Assembly (NCBI GenBank): GCA_964591605.1
Contig: CAZQEN010000140.1
Location: forward strand, 1 to 18,005
Reading direction: 5' to 3'
DNA from: CAYLLT01 sp964591605
GTDB lineage: Bacteria; Planctomycetota; Phycisphaerae; UBA1845; PWPN01
DNA: 18,005 nucleotides
Shown: piece after piece, positions 1-8,261 of the stretch
Position numbering within the stretch: position 1 is the stretch's first letter
Layout of the letters: every line of letters starts with the position of its first letter
Program-made: the position numbers and the translations under genes
The notes under the pieces: generated by a model
Databases searched by the model: none
What the model saw: the letters and a program-made list of their open reading frames with translations, nothing else
Told to the model about the DNA's origin: nothing

Positions 1-1224
1 ATGGGCGGGATGGGGCGTTTGGCACGCAGACCGGATGACGCGAGCCCTCCGGCGGGGCATGGGTACCCGTATCCGTGGGTGCAGTTGCGCTCGGGGACGT
101 GGCATGCGTTCGTGTATCAGCGGATGGTCCGGCAGGTCGACCCCGCGGCGCGGGCGGGCGACGTGGTCGCGGTGTACGACAAGGCGGGGCAGTTCTTCGG
201 GCACGCGTTCTATCAGGACAAGTCGCAGATCGCCCTGCGCATGCTTTCGTCCGATCCGGCGCCGATCGATGACGGTTTCTTCCGGACGCGGCTGGCGGCG
301 GCGATCGACTGGCGGCGGCGTCTGATCGGCGAGGAGGACGGGACGGACGCGTACCGGCTCGTGCACTCGGAGGGCGACGGGCTGAGCGGCCTGATTGCCG
401 AGCGGTATGCCGAGGTGATCGCGATTGAGGTGTTTTCGCTCGGTGTTTACCGGCGGTTACCACTTTTTCAGCGGCTGCTCGCCGAGCTGACCGGGTTGAA
501 TCAGTTCGTGGTGCGGGCGGATGAGCGGATCGAGCGCATTGAGGGCTTCAAGGTCAAAGCCGACCGGGAGAGCGCCCCGGACAGCGTGATCGTGCGCGAG
601 AATGGACTGCGTTTCCGCGTCGATCTGCGGCGCGGGCACAAGACGGGGTTCTTCTGCGACCAGCGCGAGAACCGGCGGCGGCTGGCCCGGCTGAGCCGGG
701 GGGCGGAGGTGCTGGACGTCTGCTGTTACAGCGGCGGCTTCGGGATCTATGCGAAGGCGCTGGGCGGGGCCGAGTCGGTGACCGGCGTCGATCTGGACGA
801 GGACGCGATCGAGCTGGCCCGCAGGAACGCGAACCTGAATCAGCTTCGCATTCAGCACGTTCACGCGGACGCGTTCGCCTATCTGCGGCAGATGCAGACC
901 AACGGGCGCCGTTTCGACGTGGTGGTGCTGGATCCCTCGAAGTTCATCGCGACGCCGGAGGAGCGGGCGGAGGGTTCCCGCAAATACGTTGATCTGAACA
1001 CGCTGGGCATGTCGGTGGTGCGCCCCGGCGGACTGCTGCTGACCTGCTCGTGCTCGGGGCTGGTGTCGCGCGACGACTTTCTCGGGATGGTGGCGGCCGC
1101 CGCCGGACGCCTCCGCCGCCCGCTGCAGATGGTGGAGATCACCGGGGCCGGCGCGGATCATCCCGTGATGGCGAACTGCCCGGAAAGCGCCTACCTGAAG
1201 GCGGTGTGGGCGCGGATCCTGTGA
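1..1224 (+). CDS. RlmI-type class I SAM-dependent rRNA (cytosine-C5) methyltransferase
   Basis: This is a 407-residue protein related to RlmI/YccW, which methylates a cytosine in 23S rRNA using S-adenosylmethionine. The N-terminal ~75 residues look like the PUA RNA-binding domain. A central region (~80-200) leads to the family signature GHKTGFFCDQR at residues 212-222. The SAM-binding motif follows (LDVCCYSGGFG, 238-248), then motif IV as DPSKF at 311-315. The late block SCSGL and the C-terminal ADHPV...YLKA segment match RlmI closely. Motif IV in RlmI is normally DPPKF, so the serine is a mild departure. The first ATG is the first base of the window, so the true start may lie upstream. The family is clear, but the exact target base is inferred from homology. 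It reads toward the GH172 pair but is separated from it by 233 bp and looks functionally unrelated. Confidence 0.9.
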   Translation: MGGMGRLARRPDDASPPAGHGYPYPWVQLRSGTWHAFVYQRMVRQVDPAARAGDVVAVYDKAGQFFGHAFYQDKSQIALRMLSSDPAPIDDGFFRTRLAAAIDWRRRLIGEEDGTDAYRLVHSEGDGLSGLIAERYAEVIAIEVFSLGVYRRLPLFQRLLAELTGLNQFVVRADERIERIEGFKVKADRESAPDSVIVRENGLRFRVDLRRGHKTGFFCDQRENRRRLARLSRGAEVLDVCCYSGGFGIYAKALGGAESVTGVDLDEDAIELARRNANLNQLRIQHVHADAFAYLRQMQTNGRRFDVVVLDPSKFIATPEERAEGSRKYVDLNTLGMSVVRPGGLLLTCSCSGLVSRDDFLGMVAAAAGRLRRPLQMVEITGAGADHPVMANCPESAYLKAVWARIL

Positions 1225-1258
1225 GTCGAGTCCTGGCGCAGGGGTTGCCCGCAACCGG

Positions 1259-1286
1259 ATTCGAGATCTGAAATTCGAGATTTGAT
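1259..1286. repeat. Degenerate 7-bp tandem repeat array (copy 1)
   Basis: Four consecutive 7-base units lie just downstream of the RlmI-like gene. Units 1 and 3 are identical (ATTCGAG). Units 2 and 4 (ATCTGAA and ATTTGAT) are related, so the array can also be read as two 14-bp repeats matching at 12 of 14 positions. It is AT-richer than the flanking DNA. Its 7-bp period is shared with the arrays at 10299-10387 and 13265-13299. Confidence 0.6.
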
Positions 1287-1387
1287 CACGTCGCCCCGGA
1301 AATCTGCGCAGGGCGATCAGAATCTGAAGACTTGCGGCACGGGGGCATCACGCGTGGAACCCCTCGCTCGCGTTTCAGGCTCCATCC

Positions 1388-1415
1388 TTGCCAAGCTGAT
1401 CGTTTTGCGCACAAT
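1388..1415 (+). promoter_or_regulatory. Candidate sigma70-type promoter for the GH172 pair
   Basis: TTGCCA at 1388-1393 (5 of 6 to TTGACA) is followed after 16 bases by CACAAT at 1410-1415 (4 of 6 to TATAAT). This would start transcription about 35 bases before the ATG at 1458. It is a visual consensus match only. Confidence 0.35.
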
Positions 1416-1457
1416 ACCCCTGCGCGGTTGACGTTGCCCCTCATCAGGAGAACGCTT

Positions 1458-3518
1458 ATGCATCGCTGGATCACTTCTGTGGCCTTGATATCGTTGCTGG
1501 CTGGTTGTTCGGAGCAAGCGGGCTCGCTCTTTGGGATGAAGGAAAAGAAGCCGGAGCCCGGCACGTTCACCGTCAAGGCGCCGCCGAAGGTCATCACCAC
1601 CGAGAGTCTGCTCGACGACATGGTCGAGCTGTCGCGGCTGATGGAGCTGTCGGGGCCGGCGTACAAGACGCTGCAGGCTTCGAGCTACGACCGCGCCTCG
1701 AAGTCGCCGGACAACCACGACGCCTGGTTCGCCAATAAGGACTGGGGGCAGTGGATCCGGATCGAGGAGAAGGAGGGCCGCCGGGAAGGCGTCATGATGG
1801 AGGCGGACGGGCCGGGCGTGATCGTGCGCATCTGGTCGGCGAACCCGGACAAGGCCGGCAAGATCCGGATCTATATTGACGGCAGCGCGAAGCCGGCGAT
1901 CGAGACGGAGATGGAGACGCTCCTGGGCGGCCGGTATCCGGGGCTTGCCTCGCCGCTGGCGGGGCGTCGGGCCGCAGGCTGGAACCTGCATTTCCCGATC
2001 CCCTACGCCCGACACTGCAAGGTCACGAGCGACGGGGGCGAGTTCTACTATCACGTGAACTACCGCACGTACGCGCCTGAGACCCAGCTCGAGAGCTTCC
2101 GGCCCGAGCAGATCCAGCAGTTGTCGGCCCGCATTCAGGAGGTGGCCGGGCGTCTGGGCGATCCGCGGCTGGGGAGCAACCCGCCGGCCGACCGGAAGCG
2201 CGAGCCGTTCGAGGCGACGCTTTCGCCCGAGAAACAGTTGATTGTGTCCAATCTGGAGGGCCCGCGGGCGATCTGCGGCCTGCTGTTCCACATCATGGCG
2301 AGCGACCTGACGGCGGCGGCCCGGCAGACGGTGCTGCGGATCAGCTTTGACGGCGAGCACGCCGTCGAGTGCCCGCTGGGCGACTTCTACGGCAGCGCGG
2401 CGCTGGTGCCGTACGATTCGTACGCGCTGGGCGTCACCGAAAAGAAGCCGCAGGACCTCTGGTGCCACTGGTGGATGCCTTTCGAGAAGAACGCGAAGAT
2501 CAGCGTGCGGAACCTCGGCAGCCAGACGGTGCAGTTGACCGGCGCGGTGGCGACGGTGCCGTACGACTGGAACGATCGCAGCCTGCACTTCCATGCCAAG
2601 TGGCGGATCGAGCGCGACATTCCCGCGCTGCCGAAGACCGACTGGGCGCATCTGGAGGCCCAGGGCGAGGGGCGCTTCGTCGGGGGAGCCCTGCACATCA
2701 CCAATTTCGTGCGCGACTGGTGGGGGGAGGGCGACGAGAAGATCTACGTCGATGGTGAGAGTTTTCCGAGCCACTTCGGTACGGGCACCGAGGACTACTA
2801 CGGCTACGCCTGGTGCTCGCAGGAGCGGTTCGTGCACGCGTACCATGCCCAGCCGATGTGTCAGGGTCCGGGCAACTATGGCAACACGTACGTGAGCCGG
2901 TTCCACATCATTGACGACATCCCGTTCACCAAGTCGTTCAAGTTTGACCTGGAGAACTGGCACGGCTCGCAGAAGGAGACGAGCAGGACGACGCGTGCGG
3001 CGGTCAGCTACTGGTACGCGCGGCCGGGCGGCAGGGACTTCTTCAAGGAGATCACGCGCGACGACGTGCGCATCGTCCCGATGCCCGCGTACACCGTGCC
3101 GAAGGTGAAGGGGGCGATCGAGGGCGAAACGCTCCAGGTGCTGGAGAAGACCGGTGTGGCCGAGCGGCAGGAACTGGGCGAGGAGCACAGCGGGGCGACG
3201 CATCTGTGGTGGCGGGAGGGCAAGCCGGGCGACAAGCTGGTGCTGGGTTTCGATGCCCCCGAGGCGGGGCGCAGGAACGTGGTGGTCCGCCTCACGGGCG
3301 CGCCGGACTACGCGAAGGTGCAGCTTTACATCAACGGCCAGAAGGCGGGCCCGGAGCGCGACCTGTACCGCGAGAACGTGCGGGCCCTGCGCGAGATGGA
3401 TCTGGGCGCGTTTGATCTGAAGAAGGGGCAGAACACGCTCACCGCCGAGATCGTGGGAGCAAGCGAGAAGGCGATCAAGTCGTACATGTTCGGCATCGAC
3501 TACATTCTGCTGAAGTAA
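1458..3518 (+). CDS. DUF2961 / GH172-family glycosidase, predicted lipoprotein
   Basis: This 686-residue protein starts at ATG 1458, preceded by AGGAG at 1446-1450. An in-frame ATG at 1332 would add 42 residues, but these do not look like a leader. The chosen start gives a lipoprotein signal peptide with lipobox LLAGC, so Cys17 would be lipidated and the enzyme anchored at the cell surface or in the periplasm. The DUF2961 core (~35-530) contains WWGEGDEK and GTGTEDYYGYAW. The glutamates Glu424 and Glu445 are 21 residues apart, the same spacing I recall for the two catalytic glutamates of the founding GH172 alpha-fructofuranosidase/difructose-anhydride enzyme. The last ~150 residues form a beta-rich, probably accessory domain. 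Known GH172 members act on fructofuranosides or D-arabinofuranosides; the substrate here is unknown. It is followed 72 bp later by a paralogue, probably in one operon. Confidence 0.87.
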   Translation: MHRWITSVALISLLAGCSEQAGSLFGMKEKKPEPGTFTVKAPPKVITTESLLDDMVELSRLMELSGPAYKTLQASSYDRASKSPDNHDAWFANKDWGQWIRIEEKEGRREGVMMEADGPGVIVRIWSANPDKAGKIRIYIDGSAKPAIETEMETLLGGRYPGLASPLAGRRAAGWNLHFPIPYARHCKVTSDGGEFYYHVNYRTYAPETQLESFRPEQIQQLSARIQEVAGRLGDPRLGSNPPADRKREPFEATLSPEKQLIVSNLEGPRAICGLLFHIMASDLTAAARQTVLRISFDGEHAVECPLGDFYGSAALVPYDSYALGVTEKKPQDLWCHWWMPFEKNAKISVRNLGSQTVQLTGAVATVPYDWNDRSLHFHAKWRIERDIPALPKTDWAHLEAQGEGRFVGGALHITNFVRDWWGEGDEKIYVDGESFPSHFGTGTEDYYGYAWCSQERFVHAYHAQPMCQGPGNYGNTYVSRFHIIDDIPFTKSFKFDLENWHGSQKETSRTTRAAVSYWYARPGGRDFFKEITRDDVRIVPMPAYTVPKVKGAIEGETLQVLEKTGVAERQELGEEHSGATHLWWREGKPGDKLVLGFDAPEAGRRNVVVRLTGAPDYAKVQLYINGQKAGPERDLYRENVRALREMDLGAFDLKKGQNTLTAEIVGASEKAIKSYMFGIDYILLK

Positions 3519-3522
3519 GCCG

Positions 3523-3541
3523 CCGGCGCCGGTTGCGCCGG
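3523..3541 (+). other. GC-rich stem-loop between the two GH172 genes
   Basis: CCGGCGC (3523-3529) and GCGCCGG (3535-3541) form a perfect 7-bp stem with a 5-base loop, directly after the first GH172 stop codon. There is no T-run, so it is not a standard intrinsic terminator. An intercistronic RNA hairpin that protects mRNA or sets the two genes' relative expression is plausible. Confidence 0.45.
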
Positions 3542-3590
3542 AGCACGCTGCATGAGGATCAACTGCGGGACCGCCAACAGGAGTTCAACC

Positions 3591-5579
3591 ATGCGTTCTT
3601 TTTGTCCGGGCATTCTGGGCGTGCTGCTCGTTTGCCCGTTTTCAGCGGCAGAAACGATCACGACCGAGTCGCTGCTCGGGGAGATGACTGACCTCGAGCG
3701 ACTCGCGAGGATGCCTGCGCCCGCGTATACCTGCAAACAATTCTCAAGCTGGGACCGGGAATCGACCGGGCCGCAGGATCTGGCGACGTGGTTCGCCAAC
3801 CGGGACGCGGGGCAGTTTCTGCGGGTCGAGGAGAAGGACGGCCGCAAGGAGTGGGTGATGGCCGACGTGGACGGTCCGGGGGCGATTGTCCGCATCTGGT
3901 CGGCCAATCCGACGGGCACGATCCGCATCTATCTCGACGGCGGCGACAAACCGGCGATCGAGTGCCCGATGGAGGAGCTGCTCGGCGGGAAGTTCCCCGG
4001 GCTGACGGCCCGCTCGATTTCGGGAGAATACTCGAGGGGCTGGAACCTCTACTTTCCCATTCCCTACGCCCGGCACATGAAGGCGACCTGCGACCAGGAG
4101 AAGTTCTACTACCACATCAACTATCGCACCTACGCGCCGGGGACCGATGTGCAGACGTTCACCCTGGCCGAGCTGAAGCGGCTCAGCGATCGGATCGACC
4201 AGACGGCGGCCGCGCTGGCGGCGCCGAAGGCCGCGGCCGAACCGCCGGCCGGCAGCAAAGTGCACGAATACGCGGTTGAGCTTGCGGCCGACGAGGAGAA
4301 GCCGCTGGTCGAACTCACGGGCAGCAGCGCGATCGCCGGCTTCCGCATCCAGCCCAGTGCCGGGAATCTACCGGCGGCGGTCCGGGGCGTGGTCCTCGCT
4401 ATGGAGTTCGACGGCGAGAAGACGGTCGAATGCCCGATCGGCGACTTCTTCGGCATGGCGCCGGGGCTCATTCCGTACGAGTCGCTCCCGGTGGGCGTGC
4501 GCGAGCCGCCGAACCTGTACGGCTGGTCGCACTGGCGGCTGCCGTTCCGCCGGTCGGCGGTCGTGCGGGCCAGGAACTGGTCCGGCCAGCCGGTCAGTCT
4601 CAAGGGCGTTTTCGCGGTGACCGACTGGACGTGGGACGACCGCAGCCTGCTGTTTCATGCGAAATGGCGGATCCAGCGCGGCATTCCGACACGTCCGTTC
4701 AGCGACTGGACGCACCTGGAGTGCGAAGGGAGCGGGCGCTTCGTCGGCGGGCATCTGCACTACATCAATGCGGTCAAGGGCTGGTGGGGCGAGGGCGATG
4801 AGAAGATCTTCGTCGACGGCGAGGCCTTCCCCAGCACCTTCGGCACGGGCACGGAGGATTACTACGGGTACGCGTGGGGCAACCCGCAGCGGTTCGTGCA
4901 CGCGTATCACAATCAGCCGCACGTGGACGGGCCGGGGACGTACGGGAACGTGTCCAACAACCGCTGGCACATCATCGATGACATCCCGTTCACGAAGTCG
5001 TTCAAGTTCGACCTGGAGCAGTGGCAGTGGGCGGAGAACGTGAAGGCCACGCGGGCGGCGGTGTCGTACTGGTACGCGCGGCCGGGCGGCAAGGACTTTT
5101 TCAAACCGATCACGAAAGAGGATGTGAAGTACGACGCGGTGCCGGCCTACCAGGTCAAGCACGTGGCCGGGGCGATCGAGGGGGAGTCGCTCACGCCGGT
5201 TGAGAAAACCGCGGGCAACGTGAAGAAGCAGGGTCTGGGCGAACAGTTCAGCGGCGAGGAGATGCTGCGGTGGGATGCGAGCGGGCCCGGCGACCGGCTG
5301 ACGCTCGCGTTCGACGCCCCGCAGGCCGGGCGCCGGCAGGTCATGGTGCATCTGGTGCGTGCCGGCGACTTCGGCCAGGTGCAGCTCCACCTGAACGGCG
5401 AGAAGGTCGGGGAGGTGATCGACCTGTACGTGCAGCGCGGCACGCAGGGGGTGAAGATTGAGCTGGGCAAGGTGGATCTGAAGGCGTCGGGCAATCAGCT
5501 CACCATCGAGGTCGTCGGGAGCAACCCCGGAGCGAAGGGCAAGCACTCGGTGGGACTGGACTACATCCTGGTGCAGTGA
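3591..5579 (+). CDS. DUF2961 / GH172-family glycosidase, predicted secreted
   Basis: This 662-residue paralogue of the preceding gene is collinear over its whole length: the TTESLL start of the mature protein, the WFANxD, DGPGxIVRIWSANP and FPIPYARH blocks, and the C-terminal beta-rich domain. ATG 3591 is chosen over ATG 3552 because AGGAG at 3579-3583 sits 7 bases ahead. It also begins a hydrophobic leader with a signal-peptidase I-like site after Ala20 (SAA|ET). Unlike its neighbour it lacks a lipobox at the cleavage site, so it is probably soluble in the periplasm or exported. Glu401 (WWGEGDEK) and Glu422 (GTGTEDYY) keep the 21-residue spacing of the presumed catalytic pair. The two copies differ most in the region before the catalytic core and in surface segments, which fits duplication followed by a change in specificity or location. 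The 3' end faces the minus-strand oxidoreductase across 145 bp. Confidence 0.87.
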   Translation: MRSFCPGILGVLLVCPFSAAETITTESLLGEMTDLERLARMPAPAYTCKQFSSWDRESTGPQDLATWFANRDAGQFLRVEEKDGRKEWVMADVDGPGAIVRIWSANPTGTIRIYLDGGDKPAIECPMEELLGGKFPGLTARSISGEYSRGWNLYFPIPYARHMKATCDQEKFYYHINYRTYAPGTDVQTFTLAELKRLSDRIDQTAAALAAPKAAAEPPAGSKVHEYAVELAADEEKPLVELTGSSAIAGFRIQPSAGNLPAAVRGVVLAMEFDGEKTVECPIGDFFGMAPGLIPYESLPVGVREPPNLYGWSHWRLPFRRSAVVRARNWSGQPVSLKGVFAVTDWTWDDRSLLFHAKWRIQRGIPTRPFSDWTHLECEGSGRFVGGHLHYINAVKGWWGEGDEKIFVDGEAFPSTFGTGTEDYYGYAWGNPQRFVHAYHNQPHVDGPGTYGNVSNNRWHIIDDIPFTKSFKFDLEQWQWAENVKATRAAVSYWYARPGGKDFFKPITKEDVKYDAVPAYQVKHVAGAIEGESLTPVEKTAGNVKKQGLGEQFSGEEMLRWDASGPGDRLTLAFDAPQAGRRQVMVHLVRAGDFGQVQLHLNGEKVGEVIDLYVQRGTQGVKIELGKVDLKASGNQLTIEVVGSNPGAKGKHSVGLDYILVQ

Positions 5580-5724
5580 GCCGGGGCGGCGCCTTGTGGT
5601 TCTTACTCCTCCAGCAACTCGCGCAGGACCTTCATCCAATCCGCCTCGACCGCCGGGGCGAGGCGTGAGGGCTCGCCGGTAGAGCCGGCCACAGCCTGAC
5701 TGCCGTGAACCGCTGGATTCGAGG

Positions 5725-7332
5725 TTACTCGAACGGTACCGGCTCGGCGTGGCCGGTGCGGCTCGACTTTCCGGCGAGCTCCAGGACGGCGATGACGCGG
5801 CGGGCGCTCTCGGGGGTGACGGCCAGCGGCTCGCCGCCGAGCAGGTGATCGACGATGGCGCTGTAGTATTCGTTTGCGCCCCCGCCGGCCACGTAGGGCA
5901 CTTCGATCTTCTCTGCAGAACCGCTCACGTGTGAGATGACATGCGCCGGCGAGTCCCAGCCGGCGGTGAGGCCTCCGTGGGTGCCCAGGATGCGCCACTT
6001 GGGCTTGCCGACGGCCGCCAGATGTGAAATCTCCAGCTCGGCCGACCGGCCGCCCTCGAAGCGAATGATGGCCCGGCAGTGATCCTCGTTCGTCACGTCA
6101 TGCCAGACGCGCTTCTCGCAAAAGCCGGTCACCGATTCCATCCGGTAGGGCATGAGGTGGAGAATCCAGTCGACGAAGTGTGCCCCCCAGTCATAGATAC
6201 TGCCGCCGCTGATCTGCTTGTCACTTCGCCACCAGTAGCCGGGGTGCCTGTACTCGCCCTGAAATGCCTCGATCTGAAACGGCTCGCCGATCAGTCCGCG
6301 GGCGATGATGTCGCGCAGCGTGAGGTAATCGGCGTCCCAGCGGCGGTTGTGGTAGACGGTGAGCAGCACGTTGCGCTCGCGGGCGGCCTCGATCATGCGC
6401 GTCGCCTGATCGACGGTGATGCTGAACGGCTTCTCGCAGATCACACCGATTCCGGCGGCGAGCAGATCGAGCACGATCGCCGCGTGGGTGTTGTGCGGCG
6501 TTGCCACGGTGGCCACGTCGACCAGCCCCGATTGCGCGAGTTCCGCCGGACTGCGGAAGAAGCCCTTGACGCAGGGGTGGTCCTTCCTGGCGGTCTCGAG
6601 CCGACCGCCATCCATCTCGCACAGGGCGGTGAGTTCGAGGCCGCGGGTGTTGCGGATGGTGTCGGCGTGCCACTTGCCGATCGAGAACGCGGCGCCATAG
6701 CCGATGATGCCGCAGCGCACGGGTCCGGGTCGTGTGGAGCGCGTCGTCCACCAGACCGCGCGGTGCAGCAGCTTGATGAAGCCCGCGTCCGCGTGGGTGG
6801 CCGGTTCGCTGCCCAGGGCGGTGTAGAACACGCGGCCCTTGCCGTATTCGCGGGCATAAGCGAGCGGCAGGAGCTGGCCCTGCCAGTTGCCCGAGAGCAG
6901 CCAGTGCAGGTCGACCTCGGTCGACTTGCGCAGGAAGAGAAAACGATCGGTGACCCGGAAGTCCTTGAACCCGCGCACGATCTCGTGAGCCGGGTCGCTG
7001 ATGTTGACGTTGAACGGGGCGCGTGGACTCACTCCGGCGCAGCGGGCGCCGAGCATCGACACATAGGTCTCGTCCTCGCACGCGGAAGCGTTGGCGAAGG
7101 CCACCAGCGCCCCGCCCGCCTGCACCCACTGCTCGATGGTCCGGGCCGTGCCGGCCAGACCGCAGGCCTCGCCGATGAGGACGACCCGAACGTCGGCCAG
7201 CGCGGCCGGCGTCACCTCCGCCGGCGCCAGCAGCCTCACCGAGGCCGTTGCCCGTTCCTGCAGCCGCGCTGCCAGCGCCACCGCACGCGCCGCATCCGCC
7301 TCACCTTGCACGATGATGATTGCCTCTTTCAT
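5725..7332 (-). CDS. ThuA-like domain fused to Gfo/Idh/MocA oxidoreductase
   Basis: This is a 535-residue two-domain protein. Residues ~1-200 form a ThuA-like (class I glutamine-amidotransferase-fold) domain ending in GKGRVFYTALGSE...WW, the usual ThuA closing block. Residues ~205-535 form a Gfo/Idh/MocA NAD(P)-dependent dehydrogenase with a Rossmann GYG turn (211-213), the lysine motif CEKPFS (299-304), NRRWD (329-333) and the GGSIYDWGAHFVDW block (377-389). Such proteins oxidise or epimerise sugars and inositols; a cytoplasmic role is likely because no signal peptide is seen. An in-frame ATG at 7377 would add 15 residues. ATG 7332 is preferred because it forms an ATGA overlap with the AbiEii stop codon and starts the MKEAIIIV beta strand. 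No good ribosome-binding site precedes it, so coupling to the toxin gene is likely. The substrate cannot be read from sequence. Confidence 0.88.
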   Translation of the reverse strand: MKEAIIIVQGEADAARAVALAARLQERATASVRLLAPAEVTPAALADVRVVLIGEACGLAGTARTIEQWVQAGGALVAFANASACEDETYVSMLGARCAGVSPRAPFNVNISDPAHEIVRGFKDFRVTDRFLFLRKSTEVDLHWLLSGNWQGQLLPLAYAREYGKGRVFYTALGSEPATHADAGFIKLLHRAVWWTTRSTRPGPVRCGIIGYGAAFSIGKWHADTIRNTRGLELTALCEMDGGRLETARKDHPCVKGFFRSPAELAQSGLVDVATVATPHNTHAAIVLDLLAAGIGVICEKPFSITVDQATRMIEAARERNVLLTVYHNRRWDADYLTLRDIIARGLIGEPFQIEAFQGEYRHPGYWWRSDKQISGGSIYDWGAHFVDWILHLMPYRMESVTGFCEKRVWHDVTNEDHCRAIIRFEGGRSAELEISHLAAVGKPKWRILGTHGGLTAGWDSPAHVISHVSGSAEKIEVPYVAGGGANEYYSAIVDHLLGGEPLAVTPESARRVIAVLELAGKSSRTGHAEPVPFE

Positions 7333-8261
7333 TGTGATCTCGTCACTGTGGGTCGCCACGGACCGCCCGCCGGCCAACTCATGAGGAACTCCTGATTCTG
7401 GGTCAGCGCCGACAGCACAGGTCCGGCGAATGCCCGGACTTCGGCTACGAGCCGGCTAATCTCCGGCGGCGCTGCCGAAAGGAGACTCCGCCGCAGGAAG
7501 GCCTTGTACTGGACGTCTTTTGACGCATCCGCGCCGAAATCCGGCGTCATGCAGATCGGATCAGGCTCCAGCTCGGTCCGGCGTCTCTCAAACGTCCGCC
7601 GCACTGCATCAGCCAGCGTGCGGCCTTCAAAATCAAAGCTCCTGCACAGCAGCCAGACGTCAAAAAAGTCCTTCATTCGAGTGTTCAAGAGACCTAACTG
7701 GATCATCGCTTCGAGCTTCTCAGCCACCGCCGTCTCCCGGTTGTACGCATACAACCTGGCCTGTGGTTGGTCCAGGATCGTGGGATACTCAATCTTTACA
7801 GGTGCCGGTGTGACGATATCACTGAATCCGATATCCACCTGCATCGTCAGTCGGGTTGTTCCCAAACGGCCACTGAACTTTGCCCGAGCACCCTGGTAGT
7901 CGGCGTCTTCAGCGATGCGCATCGTCTGTACGGTGTCCGGGTCAAAAGTGAGCCCGTCATCCTCAACGGTTACACCACATATTGCCCCAACGACGCGGCG
8001 GATCGAGTCGAGGTCGTTGCTGGTCCGGCCGAGCAAGTCGATGTCTCGGGTCGGACGGGTGACCGGCGCCCTCCACATCAGCAGCATCAGGGCTCCCTTC
8101 AGCACGAACCGCTCCCGGTATTGTGACTGCGCAAGTCGATACAGCCAACGCTCCAACGCATAGAACTGGACAAGATCGTTGAAGCGGCGGTTACTCTGGC
8201 GTGCGAGATTCAGGAGGCGCTGATGAACGGAGTGAGTGACGTTCTTGACGTTGCGCTTCAT
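7329..8261 (-). CDS. abiEii: AbiEii/AbiGii-family nucleotidyltransferase toxin
   Basis: This 310-residue protein is the toxin half of an AbiE type IV toxin-antitoxin system. AbiEii proteins are DNA polymerase beta-like nucleotidyltransferases; the family gives abortive infection against phages and causes growth arrest. All expected motifs are visible: KGALML (55-60) with the metal-binding TRDID (71-75), VDIGF (142-146), the lysine segment AEKLEAM (180-186), and RMKDFFD (195-201). The WPAGGPWR tail (296-303) is typical of the family C-terminus and is followed by seven extra residues. ATG 8261 overlaps the AbiEi stop as ATGA, the usual arrangement; an upstream ATG at 8420 lies inside abiEi. The 3' end overlaps the next gene by ATGA as well. 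Base composition looks less GC-rich than the flanks, consistent with acquisition by transfer. It appears intact and potentially active. Confidence 0.9.
   Translation of the reverse strand: MKRNVKNVTHSVHQRLLNLARQSNRRFNDLVQFYALERWLYRLAQSQYRERFVLKGALMLLMWRAPVTRPTRDIDLLGRTSNDLDSIRRVVGAICGVTVEDDGLTFDPDTVQTMRIAEDADYQGARAKFSGRLGTTRLTMQVDIGFSDIVTPAPVKIEYPTILDQPQARLYAYNRETAVAEKLEAMIQLGLLNTRMKDFFDVWLLCRSFDFEGRTLADAVRRTFERRRTELEPDPICMTPDFGADASKDVQYKAFLRRSLLSAAPPEISRLVAEVRAFAGPVLSALTQNQEFLMSWPAGGPWRPTVTRSQ

Noticed and set aside
1317..3203. 628-codon open frame on the minus strand opposite the first GH172 gene
   Set aside because: Its Arg/Leu/Val/His-rich translation has no motifs and is antisense to a well-supported gene. 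It is a typical GC-rich shadow frame.
4368..5639. 423-codon minus-strand frame opposite the second GH172 gene
   Set aside because: Same shadow composition; the opposite strand carries conserved GH172 motifs throughout.
6079..7395. 438-codon plus-strand frame opposite the ThuA-Gfo gene
   Set aside because: Composition is that of an antisense shadow and no domain is recognisable.
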